From Pectobacterium sp. CFBP8739 (GTDB lineage: Bacteria; Pseudomonadota; Gammaproteobacteria; Enterobacterales; Enterobacteriaceae): 64,000 nt of DNA. The position numbers were made by a program, and so were the translations under genes. The DNA lies in the NCBI RefSeq assembly GCF_013449375.1, contig NZ_JACDRR010000007.1, forward strand, positions 118,825-182,824, in the 5' to 3' direction. Position 1 is the stretch's first letter; the number at the start of each line of letters is the position of its first letter. Positions 49,000 through 57,457 of this stretch are shown one piece after another. The notes beneath the pieces are model-generated. The model was not told the origin of the DNA, made no database searches, and saw only the letters and a list, made by a program, of their open reading frames with translations.

Positions 49000-50435
49000 A
49001 TATGAACCAACACAGCGAGCTTCAGGAACTGCAAGATTTCCTCTGTGCGGCATTGCTTAACCCCGCTAACCCTGAACGGTTGGCGATTAGTGGCAGCGAT
49101 GAAGCGATGACGTGGCAACAGCTCTCCGTTGCGGTGACAGACTGGGCGCAGCGCTACCAGCAATGTCGGCAACCTGCGGGGCCGCCGGTCGTGTTATATG
49201 GGCACCAGCAGGCGGAGTTTGCCGTGGCGATCTATAGCTGTCTGCTGCATAACATTCCGTATATTCCGGTGGACTGCATCTATCCGCAGGAGCGGCTTAA
49301 AGAGATTTGCCACCTAGCGAGCGCGCCTTACTATTATGATGTCGCGACCCGACAGTTCATTGCGACCGGAGAAGCAGGACAGGCGCTGGTGGAACAGGAC
49401 CTCGCCTATATTATGTTCACTTCCGGCAGCACTGGAAAACCTAAAGGGGTGCAGATCGGACGTGAAAGCCTGTGGCACTTCATGAAATGGGTGCGTCAAG
49501 ACTTTGCGTTGCCAGAGGTACCCGTGCTGATGAACCATGCGGTGTTCAGCTTCGATCTCTCGTTGATCCCATTACTGGCGAACGTGACGACAGGCGGGCA
49601 TATCGTTCTGAATGCGAAAGAGGATATCGCGGCTGAAAACTGGCTCGACCGCCTGAAAGACAACGGCGTTTCCGCTTGGGTGTCAACGCCATCTTTTGCT
49701 TACCAGAGGCTGCTTTCCCCTCAGTTCAACAGCGAATATTTACCTGAACTCAATGTCTTCGTGTTCATTGGTGAAGTCCTAAACAAAGCGCTGGTCAAGC
49801 AGCTACGCCGCCGCTTCCCGCATGCCAAAATTCTCAACTCCTATGGTCCAACGGAAGCGACTATCGCGACTACCGTTATTGAAATCACCGATGAAATCCT
49901 GCACAGTGACAACGACTTGCTGCCGGTCGGCGCGATGATGCCGGATTCCAGAATGGAAATTACCGCTGAAGGTGAGTTGATCATTTGGGGTAAAAATGTG
50001 ATGCGTGGTTACCTTGGATTGGCGAAAGAGAATGCGGAAAAATTGCTGCATCGGGAAAGTGAAGCGTTCCGTGGCTACAGAACTGGCGATCTGGGCTATG
50101 AAGACGGGCTGCTATACTGTCAGGGGCGCAATGACAGCCAGATCAAACTGAATGGCTACCGCATTGAAATCAACGAGATTGAAAATCGCCTGTTGGCGAT
50201 GTCCGACATCAGTGAAGCGGTGGTTCTGCCGCTAATGAAATCGGGCGGCGGCGTTCTGCGCATTGCGGCGTTCTGTGTGACGAATTTAGCGCCAGAAGCG
50301 ATTAAAACGTCGCTCTCGAAGGTGATTCCGCCCTACATGGTGCCTTCCCAAATTATTATCAAAGATGCGTTGCCGCTTAACCCTAACGGCAAAATTGACC
50401 GTAAGCTGCTGGATACCCATGCCCGCACGATCTAA
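48996..50435 (+). CDS. dltA: DltA-like amino-acid:carrier-protein ligase
   Basis: A 479-residue adenylating enzyme that activates an amino acid with ATP and loads it on DltC. The motifs are in order: YIMFTSGSTGKPKGV (A3), VFSFDLS (A4), ILNSYGPTEATIATT (A5), YRTGDLGY (A7) and NPNGKIDRKLL (A10). In typical DltA the segment before A5 reads FCGE, with a Cys that lines the D-alanine pocket; here it reads VFIGEVL, with Ile in place of Cys. The preferred amino acid may therefore differ from D-alanine. Otherwise it is a full-length member. Confidence 0.88.
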   Translation: MNMNQHSELQELQDFLCAALLNPANPERLAISGSDEAMTWQQLSVAVTDWAQRYQQCRQPAGPPVVLYGHQQAEFAVAIYSCLLHNIPYIPVDCIYPQERLKEICHLASAPYYYDVATRQFIATGEAGQALVEQDLAYIMFTSGSTGKPKGVQIGRESLWHFMKWVRQDFALPEVPVLMNHAVFSFDLSLIPLLANVTTGGHIVLNAKEDIAAENWLDRLKDNGVSAWVSTPSFAYQRLLSPQFNSEYLPELNVFVFIGEVLNKALVKQLRRRFPHAKILNSYGPTEATIATTVIEITDEILHSDNDLLPVGAMMPDSRMEITAEGELIIWGKNVMRGYLGLAKENAEKLLHRESEAFRGYRTGDLGYEDGLLYCQGRNDSQIKLNGYRIEINEIENRLLAMSDISEAVVLPLMKSGGGVLRIAAFCVTNLAPEAIKTSLSKVIPPYMVPSQIIIKDALPLNPNGKIDRKLLDTHARTI

Positions 50436-50447
50436 TACTCAGGAAAA

Positions 50448-50672
50448 ATGATGGAACAGGAAATACTCGCGCTGTTTGAAAAGATCTTATCCCGCAAAGT
50501 GGGCTTTAATGATGAGCTGATTGAGTCTGATATTCTCGACTCTATTCTGGCGGTCGATTTGGTGCTGGAAGTGCAGGACGTTTACGGCTGCGTGATCCCA
50601 CCGACCGAAGTCGCTACCATTCTGAAAACCCCAGCGGAACTGGCTCGCTATATTGAAGAGAATCGCGGCTAA
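50448..50672 (+). CDS. dltC: DltC-like aminoacyl carrier protein
   Basis: A 74-residue acyl-carrier-type protein. DILDSILAVDLVLEVQD holds Ser32, the expected attachment site for phosphopantetheine, in the DS(I/L) context of carrier proteins. It follows dltA by 12 bases with AGGAAAA before the ATG. It is the last gene of the operon. A carrier this close to DltA and DltB strongly supports a complete aminoacylation pathway. Confidence 0.9.
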   Translation: MMEQEILALFEKILSRKVGFNDELIESDILDSILAVDLVLEVQDVYGCVIPPTEVATILKTPAELARYIEENRG

Positions 50673-51025
50673 GCCTGAAACGGCGACGGTTTTTCATGAT
50701 TTAACAACCCTGGATATTTATCTGTAATGCTGTTCACTTAAGTATGGATTTAGGGGGAAACACGGTGATGAGGTTCCCGTAGGGAGACCTCGCACCGTGG
50801 TAGCCCTCGGTATCTCAATTCTTAAACGATCGGCATTAGGATATTTATCTGGGGTTTTTTTATGGGTTTTTATTAAGGCTTATTATTTATGGGTGAAAAA
50901 CAGGGCGGCGTGATTCTCTATTCAAACCTTCCTAATTATTAAAATTGTATCCGTGGTGTTGAATATTTGTTGCAGATATTATCTAAAAAGATCTTTCAAC
51001 AATGGATAATACACGGAGAAGTAAA
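50673..51025. other. intergenic region with a strong stem-loop
   Basis: About 350 bases without a gene, AT-rich at both ends. Its centre holds the hairpin listed at 50761-50799. No clear terminator with T-run follows dltC. Confidence 0.5.
50761..50799. repeat. three-part stem-loop of unknown type
   Basis: CACGGTG pairs with CACCGTG (7 bp), GAGGT with ACCTC (5 bp) and TCCC with GGGA (4 bp), separated by one- or two-base bulges, around a GTA loop. It is too GC-rich and bulged for a simple terminator, and no T-run follows. A dispersed palindromic repeat or a structured leader is possible. Confidence 0.5.
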
Positions 51026-51904
51026 ATGGACTCATTCACTTTAGAAGATCGCTTTGATTTTCAGCCTCTAATTAACTCTCAAGGTGAAACTTGTCATTTT
51101 GGTGTGCGCATTGAGCCTAAACAGTCAGGCGTGCATATTGGTGAATTATCACCTACCTGGCTGCGTACATTAGTCGAAAACGAACAATTAGTGGTACTGC
51201 GGGGCTTTGATAGCTTTACGAGTGCAGAAAATTTAACAACATACTGCGCAGCCATGGGTGACATTATGCAATGGCCTTTTGGTGCCGTGTTGGAACTGGT
51301 TGAACAACCCGATGCGACTGACCATATCTTTGCTAACAACTACGTCCCCTTGCACTGGGACGGCATGTACCTGAAAACTGTGCCAGAACTACAAGTCTTT
51401 CAATGCGTCTCAGCTATTGGTAAAGAGCAGGGGGGGAGAACCACGTTTTCGAGTACCACTGCGGCGCTACGGCTGGCATCACCCGAAACCAAAGCATTGT
51501 GGCAGCGTGCAACCGGTCAGTATCAGCGCTCAGTCGAGCTATACAGCAGTACCGCACAGGCGCCCATTATAGAACAGCACCCCTACCGCACTTATCCCGT
51601 CATTCGTTTTTGTGAGCCACCGATTGCGGGCGATAAAGAATTCCTGAATCCATCGACTTATCACTTCTCCGGTATTGAACCTGAAGAGCAAGAACAATTA
51701 CTCAGCAGCTTGCAAGACGCCTTATATGATCCACGGGTTTATTATGCCCACCAGTGGCAAAGCGGAGATATTGCGATTGCAGATAACTACTCGTTATTAC
51801 ACGGCCGAGAATCTTATTCGAGCCAAAGTGGTCGCCATCTCCGTCGGGTGCATATCCATGCTAAACAGCCATTGAATAACCCACATTTGGTGCAACCGTC
51901 ATGA
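51026..51904 (+). CDS. PvcB/IsnB-like Fe(II)/2-oxoglutarate dioxygenase
   Basis: A 292-residue TauD/TfdA-superfamily enzyme. The stretch MQWPFGAVLELVEQPDATDH, then VPLHWDGMYL and LQVFQCVSA, is close to PvcB/IsnB proteins that oxidise isonitrile precursors. The iron ligands are the His and Asp of HWDGMY and a distal His in YSLLHGRESY; a 2-oxoglutarate-binding Arg is probably in RHLRRVHIH. The start at 51026 was preferred to 51002 because ACGGAGAAG stands in front of it. No isonitrile synthase (PvcA/IsnA) lies nearby. It overlaps the FAD gene by four bases, so the two act together. Product unknown. Confidence 0.82.
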   Translation: MDSFTLEDRFDFQPLINSQGETCHFGVRIEPKQSGVHIGELSPTWLRTLVENEQLVVLRGFDSFTSAENLTTYCAAMGDIMQWPFGAVLELVEQPDATDHIFANNYVPLHWDGMYLKTVPELQVFQCVSAIGKEQGGRTTFSSTTAALRLASPETKALWQRATGQYQRSVELYSSTAQAPIIEQHPYRTYPVIRFCEPPIAGDKEFLNPSTYHFSGIEPEEQEQLLSSLQDALYDPRVYYAHQWQSGDIAIADNYSLLHGRESYSSQSGRHLRRVHIHAKQPLNNPHLVQPS

Positions 51905-53334
51905 AACCACAGCATGTTGATCTCATGATTATCGGCGCGGGGCCGGTCGGTCTGGCCTGTGCTTATCTTGCCCATCTGTCCGGTTTAAGCACCGTCATTA
52001 TCGACAAATCACAAGGGCCGCTAACGGTCGGCCGTGCTGATGCGCTAAACGCCCGCAGCTTGCAACTGCTTGAAATTATCGGTTTATTCGATGAGCTTTA
52101 CCCCTTGGGTAAAACCTGCAATACCAGCTCTGTCTGGTCAAAAGGCAAGTTTATTTCACGCCAGTCTACCTGGTGGGAGGCTCTACAAGGCTGTTTTCAC
52201 AAACATTTCTTAATGATTGGTCAGGCTTATGTAGAACAAGCGCTCGATACTAAGCTCACCGAATTAAACAAAGCCGTGAGCCGCAATACCGCCGTGCAAG
52301 ATATTGTGTTAGAGGAAGACGGCTGCCTCACCACGCTTTCCAGCGGTGAGGTCGTTCGCTCCCGGTATTTGATTGGTGCAGATGGCTCACGATCGTTTGT
52401 GCGCCAACACTTTGCTATTCCGTTTGAGATCACGCGGCCACAAATTACCTGGGCCGTGATTGATGGCGAAATAGAAACTGATTTCCAAAAAGTGCCGGAA
52501 ATTATTGTTTTCCAGGCAGAAACCGCCGATGTCGCTTGGATACCACGTGAAGGTAAGATTGATCGTTTCTATATCCAGATGGAGAGTGAGGATTTCACGC
52601 AACAGCAGGCGATAGATAAAATTAACCATGCTCTGCAACCACACCGTCTGCGCTTCAAGTCTATTGAGTGGTATTCACAATTCTCGGTTAAAGAGTCTGT
52701 AGCAGAACACTATAACCTTGAAAATAAAATATTTATCGCTGGTGATGCGAGCCACATTCACTCGGTAAATGGTGGGCAAGGGTTAAATACCGGGTTGGCT
52801 GATGCCTTTAACCTCATCTGGAAAATCGCGATGATTACCCATCATCATGCGCCCCAAACGTTATTACAGACTTACGAAACAGAGCGAAAAGCGGTCGCGC
52901 TGGAAGTGGTAAAAACGTCAGCGGAACTCGTGCGTTCAACCAAAACCTCAGAGACAGGCACCCATGCCGATGACTACGTCAAGATTGTCGAAAAACGTGC
53001 GGGTTACATCACGGGAATGGGCGTTCGCTATGGAACAGGTGGAAGTGTTGGCGACAGGCTGCATGATTTTATGTGGCGTGATTCTCAATCCAGTCAGCCA
53101 AACCGCATTTACTCACAGCTAAATTATCACCATTACAGTTTGCTCATCATTGGCACGGCAGCTGTACCTGCATCACTGCCTGATATCGTCAATGTCCTGC
53201 ACGTTGCAACGGGAAGTAGCCCCTATCCCGATCAATACCTGTTAGTTCGGCCAGATGGCTATATCGCCGCCACAGCGCCTCTCGACCACCCTTCCGCGAT
53301 CGGCCATTACTTTAGCGACTGGCGAGTTCAATAG
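51901..53334 (+). CDS. FAD-dependent aromatic-type monooxygenase
   Basis: A 477-residue class A flavoprotein hydroxylase (PheA/TfdB, MhpA-like family). The dinucleotide-binding motif is LMIIGAGPVGLACAYLA near residue 8, the DG motif is YLIGADGSRSFVR near residue 162, and the GD motif is IFIAGDASHIHSVNGGQGLN near residue 278. The C-terminal 100 residues form a thioredoxin-like tail, as in phenol hydroxylases. It is likely to add oxygen to an aromatic or similar substrate with NAD(P)H. It is translationally coupled to the PvcB-like dioxygenase. The pair has lower GC than neighbours, a sign of transfer. Confidence 0.83.
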   Translation: MKPQHVDLMIIGAGPVGLACAYLAHLSGLSTVIIDKSQGPLTVGRADALNARSLQLLEIIGLFDELYPLGKTCNTSSVWSKGKFISRQSTWWEALQGCFHKHFLMIGQAYVEQALDTKLTELNKAVSRNTAVQDIVLEEDGCLTTLSSGEVVRSRYLIGADGSRSFVRQHFAIPFEITRPQITWAVIDGEIETDFQKVPEIIVFQAETADVAWIPREGKIDRFYIQMESEDFTQQQAIDKINHALQPHRLRFKSIEWYSQFSVKESVAEHYNLENKIFIAGDASHIHSVNGGQGLNTGLADAFNLIWKIAMITHHHAPQTLLQTYETERKAVALEVVKTSAELVRSTKTSETGTHADDYVKIVEKRAGYITGMGVRYGTGGSVGDRLHDFMWRDSQSSQPNRIYSQLNYHHYSLLIIGTAAVPASLPDIVNVLHVATGSSPYPDQYLLVRPDGYIAATAPLDHPSAIGHYFSDWRVQ

Positions 53335-53479
53335 CATAAACGTTGCCGGCTCAGTGATTGTTGCACTGAGCTGGTTTTATTTTGTCGAGAAGAGTGACAG
53401 CAATAAGGTTTCAGGTCATTACCTGATGCACTAATCTGTGTAAAATCAGCGCTAACCCAATATCGTGGAGTGACCTGCT

Positions 53480-55912
53480 ATGGCTGGCGTGAACAAAACG
53501 CACCTGACTGAAACGGATATCATCAGCAAATTCATCCTTCCTGCGGTTAAGGATGCAGGCTGGGATGATTTTGCTCAGATTCGTCAGGAAGTGAAACTGC
53601 GTGATGGCAAGATTGTGGTTCGTGGAAAACTAGCCTCACGTATCAAAGTCAAATCTGCCGATATCGTGCTGTACCACAAGCCGAACTTGCCGCTGGCAGT
53701 CATCGAAGCCAAAGCTAACAAGCACGCCATCAGTAAAGGGATGCAGCAAGGGTTGGACTACGCCAGTCTGCTTGATGTGCCCTTTGTGTTTGCTTCTAAT
53801 GGCGATGGGTTTGTTTTCCACGATAAAACGAATCCGCAGCAGCTCGAATCCGAAATTGCGCTCAGTGATTTCCCAACACCAGAACAACTCTGGCAAAAAT
53901 ATTGTGTCTGGAAAGGGTTCACTCAGCAGCAGTTGCCCGTAATCAGTCAGGATTATTACGATGACGGCAGCGGGAAATCCCCCCGTTATTATCAGATGCA
54001 GGCGATCAACCGGACGGTGGATGCCGTATCGGCAGGTAAAAACCGTATTCTGCTGGTCATGGCGACAGGGACAGGAAAAACCTACACGGCGTTCCAGATA
54101 ATCTGGCGATTGTGGAAAGCGAAAAACAAAAAACGCATTCTCTTCCTCGCGGACCGCAACATTCTGGTCGACCAGGCGAAACGTAATGATTTTCAGCCGT
54201 TCGGCACCGCGATGACCAAAGTCTCTGGGCGCACTATTGACCCAGCTTACGAGGTGCATCTGGCATTGTACCAAGCGATAACCGGACCGGAAGAGCATCA
54301 GAAAGCCTATAAACAGGTGTCACCGGATTTCTTTGACCTGATCGTGATTGACGAATGCCACCGTGGCAGCGCGTCTGAAGATTCAGCCTGGCGGGAGATT
54401 CTGGAATATTTCGGTAGTGCCACACAGGTGGGCCTGACGGCAACGCCAAAAGAAACTGAAGACGTCTCTAATATCGATTACTTTGGCGAACCGGTTTACA
54501 CCTACTCGCTGAAAGAAGGCATTGAAGACGGTTTCCTCGCGCCTTACAAAGTGGTGCGCGTCGATATTGACGTCGATGTACAAGGCTGGCGGCCCGTCAA
54601 AGGTCAGTTGGATAAATACGGCAAAGAAATTGAAGACCGTATCTACAATCTGAAAGATTTTGACCGCACCTTGGTGATTGATGAGCGCACTATGCTGGTA
54701 GCGCAGACCATCACCGATTACCTGAAACGCACTGACCCGATGGATAAAACCATCGTTTTTTGCAACGACATCGATCACGCCGATCGCATGCGTCATGCAC
54801 TGGTGATCCTCAACCCTGAACAGGTATTGAAGAACGAAAAATACGTGATGAAAATCACCGGTGATGACGAGATCGGCAAGGCGCAGTTGGAGAATTTTAT
54901 CGATCCTAAAAAAGCCTATCCGGTTATTGCGACCACCTCAGAGTTGATGACCACCGGTGTCGATGCCCAGACTTGTAAGCTGGTGGTGCTGGATCAAAAC
55001 ATCCAGTCCATGACCAAATTTAAACAAATCATCGGGCGTGGCACGCGTATCAACGAAAAACACGGAAAACTGTGGTTTACCATTCTCGACTTCAAAAAAG
55101 CGACAGAACTGTTTGCCGATCCCCGCTTTGACGGCTTGCCAGAAAAAGTGCTGGTGGTAAAGCCCAACGACATTTCCGATCAAAATTCCGATTTCAATGA
55201 AAAACTGGATGAGGAAAATGACGACGATAATGTCGCCAATGAAGCGCGAGAAGATGCCGCTGACTACCAGACCAATCATGATTATCACTGGGGCAGCGGC
55301 GAATTTCATGAGGATGATGAAGACAACGTCCGCAAATTCTATGTGAATGGGGTGGATGTAAAAGTGCTGGCTAAGCGCGTTCAGTATTACGATTCTGACG
55401 GCAAACTGGTCACCGAATCCTTCCAGGATTACACCCGGAAAACGATGCTCAAAGAGAGTGAGTACGCTTCACTGGATAGCTTTGTACGTAAATGGCAGGA
55501 TGCGCCACGTAAGCAGGTCATCATCGAAGAACTGGCGCAGCTAGGCGTTCTGTGGGATGTGCTGGCGGAAGAGGTGGGTAAAGATCTCGATCCGTTTGAT
55601 TTGCTCTGCCATGTGGTGTACGGTCAGCCGCCGTTAACCCGTCAGGAGCGCGTGGCGAATGTGCGTAAGCGTAACTACTTTACGAAATACGCTGAACCGG
55701 CGCGGCAGGTGCTTAGCACGCTGCTGGATAAATACGCCGATGAAGGCGTGCAGGAAATCGAGGATGTTCAGGTGCTAAAACTGAAACCGTTCGATGCGCT
55801 GGGCCGCCCCATTGAGATCATTAAAACCCGTTTTGGTGACAAACAGGCGTATGAGCAAGCTGTCAACGAACTGGAGAACGAGATCTACCAGTTACCGCCG
55901 CGCTCAGCCTGA
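53480..55912 (+). CDS. hsdR: type I restriction enzyme subunit R (HsdR)
   Basis: An 810-residue motor and nuclease subunit. The N-terminal HSDR_N domain has the PD-(D/E)xK site [20 protein letters not shown] (Asp, Glu-Ala-Lys). The SF2 helicase region follows: Walker [16 protein letters not shown] near residue 195, DECH box [13 protein letters not shown] near residue 290, [10 protein letters not shown] near residue 317, and [13 protein letters not shown] near residue 516. The C-terminal part mediates assembly. The size is that of the EcoEI-type (type IB) R subunit, smaller than EcoKI. GGAGTGACC lies before the ATG. It heads the four-gene R-M-S-nuclease operon. Confidence 0.95.
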   Translation: MAGVNKTHLTETDIISKFILPAVKDAGWDDFAQIRQEVKLRDGKIVVRGKLASRIKVKSADIVLYHKPNLPLAVIEAKANKHAISKGMQQGLDYASLLDVPFVFASNGDGFVFHDKTNPQQLESEIALSDFPTPEQLWQKYCVWKGFTQQQLPVISQDYYDDGSGKSPRYYQMQAINRTVDAVSAGKNRILLVMATGTGKTYTAFQIIWRLWKAKNKKRILFLADRNILVDQAKRNDFQPFGTAMTKVSGRTIDPAYEVHLALYQAITGPEEHQKAYKQVSPDFFDLIVIDECHRGSASEDSAWREILEYFGSATQVGLTATPKETEDVSNIDYFGEPVYTYSLKEGIEDGFLAPYKVVRVDIDVDVQGWRPVKGQLDKYGKEIEDRIYNLKDFDRTLVIDERTMLVAQTITDYLKRTDPMDKTIVFCNDIDHADRMRHALVILNPEQVLKNEKYVMKITGDDEIGKAQLENFIDPKKAYPVIATTSELMTTGVDAQTCKLVVLDQNIQSMTKFKQIIGRGTRINEKHGKLWFTILDFKKATELFADPRFDGLPEKVLVVKPNDISDQNSDFNEKLDEENDDDNVANEAREDAADYQTNHDYHWGSGEFHEDDEDNVRKFYVNGVDVKVLAKRVQYYDSDGKLVTESFQDYTRKTMLKESEYASLDSFVRKWQDAPRKQVIIEELAQLGVLWDVLAEEVGKDLDPFDLLCHVVYGQPPLTRQERVANVRKRNYFTKYAEPARQVLSTLLDKYADEGVQEIEDVQVLKLKPFDALGRPIEIIKTRFGDKQAYEQAVNELENEIYQLPPRSA

Positions 55913-55984
55913 TAACGCATAAACATCGTGCCACTGGTCGCGCCTGCGTCCGGTGGCATCCTTTTTTAAGAATGGAAAGAAAAG

Positions 55985-57457
55985 ATGTCGATTAGTTCAG
56001 TCATTAAATCCCTTCAGGACATTATGCGTAAAGACGCCGGGGTGGACGGCGATGCCCAGCGCCTCGGGCAACTTTCATGGCTGTTGTTTTTGAAGATTTT
56101 TGATACCCAGGAAGAAGAACTGGAACTGGAGCAGGATCACTACCAGTTCCCGATCCCACAACGCTATTTATGGCGTAGCTGGGCGGCAAACAGCGAGGGC
56201 ATCACCGGTGATGCGCTACTGGAATTTGTCAACGATGACCTGTTCCCGACCCTGAAAAACCTCACCGCGCCGATTGATAAGAACCCGCGTGGCTTTGTGG
56301 TCAAACAGGCGTTCAGCGATGCCTACAACTACATGAAAAACGGTACGCTGCTGCGTCAGGTGGTCAACAAGCTCAACGAAATCGACTTCAGCAGCAGCCA
56401 GGAGCGTCATCTGTTTGGCGATATCTACGAACAGATCCTGCGCGACCTGCAAAGCGCCGGTAATGCGGGCGAGTTCTATACTCCGCGTGCGGTGACGCGC
56501 TTTATGGTCAACCGTATTGACCCGAAACTGGGTGAGTCCATTATGGACCCGGCCTGCGGCACTGGCGGCTTCCTTGCCTGTGCGTTCGACCATGTGAAAG
56601 CGCATTACGTTAACACCACTGAAGACCACAAAACGCTGCAAAAGCAGATCTATGGCGTAGAGAAAAAACAGCTTCCCCATCTGCTGTGTACCACCAATAT
56701 GCTGTTGCACGGTATTGAAGTGCCGATACAAATCCGTCACGACAACACGCTCAATAAACCGCTCTCTTCCTGGGACGAACAACTGGATGTGATTGTTACC
56801 AACCCGCCGTTTGGCGGCACCGAAGAAGATGGCATCGAGAAAAACTTCCCTGCAGAAATGCAGACCCGCGAAACCGCCGATCTGTTCCTGCAACTGATTA
56901 TTGAAGTGCTGGCCGACAAAGGCCGCGCGGCGGTGGTATTGCCGGACGGTACGCTGTTTGGTGAAGGCGTGAAAACCAAAATCAAAAAGCTGCTTACCGA
57001 GGAATGCAACCTGCACACCATTGTGCGTTTGCCGAACGGCGTGTTTAACCCGTATACCGGCATTAAAACCAATATTCTGTTCTTCACCAAAGGCCAGCCA
57101 ACCAAAGAAGTGTGGTTCTATGAGCACCCGTACCCAGACGGCGTGAAGAACTACAGCAAAACCAAACCGATGAAGTTTGAAGAGTTCCAAACCGAAATCG
57201 ACTGGTGGGGTAATGAAGTGGATGGCTTTGCCAGCCGTGAAGAGAATAATCAGGCGTGGAAAGTCAGCATCGATGACATCATCGCTCGCAACTTTAACCT
57301 CGATAGCAAGAACCCGTATCAGGGCGAAACCGTCAGCCACGATCCCGATGAGCTGCTGGCGCAGTACCAGACGCAGCAGGCGGAAATCGGCGAGCTGCGT
57401 AACCAACTGCGCGATATCCTCGGTGCCGCACTGGCAGGCAACAAGGGGGCGAACTGA
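55985..57457 (+). CDS. hsdM: type I DNA methyltransferase subunit M (HsdM)
   Basis: A 490-residue adenine N6-methyltransferase. It has an N-terminal HsdM_N helical domain (DAQRLGQLSWLLFLKIFD), the AdoMet site GEFYTPRAVTRFMVN / IMDPACGTGGFLACAF (motif I) near residue 190, and the catalytic NPPF in VTNPPFGG (motif IV) near residue 270. It protects the host sites recognised through HsdS. It follows hsdR by 72 bases and overlaps hsdS by one base (TGATG). Confidence 0.96.
   Translation: MSISSVIKSLQDIMRKDAGVDGDAQRLGQLSWLLFLKIFDTQEEELELEQDHYQFPIPQRYLWRSWAANSEGITGDALLEFVNDDLFPTLKNLTAPIDKNPRGFVVKQAFSDAYNYMKNGTLLRQVVNKLNEIDFSSSQERHLFGDIYEQILRDLQSAGNAGEFYTPRAVTRFMVNRIDPKLGESIMDPACGTGGFLACAFDHVKAHYVNTTEDHKTLQKQIYGVEKKQLPHLLCTTNMLLHGIEVPIQIRHDNTLNKPLSSWDEQLDVIVTNPPFGGTEEDGIEKNFPAEMQTRETADLFLQLIIEVLADKGRAAVVLPDGTLFGEGVKTKIKKLLTEECNLHTIVRLPNGVFNPYTGIKTNILFFTKGQPTKEVWFYEHPYPDGVKNYSKTKPMKFEEFQTEIDWWGNEVDGFASREENNQAWKVSIDDIIARNFNLDSKNPYQGETVSHDPDELLAQYQTQQAEIGELRNQLRDILGAALAGNKGAN

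Noticed and set aside
56216..57406. A 396-codon open frame on the minus strand
   Set aside because: It lies entirely within hsdM, whose protein has all methyltransferase motifs. The reverse frame has no recognisable motif and a composition typical of an antisense shadow.
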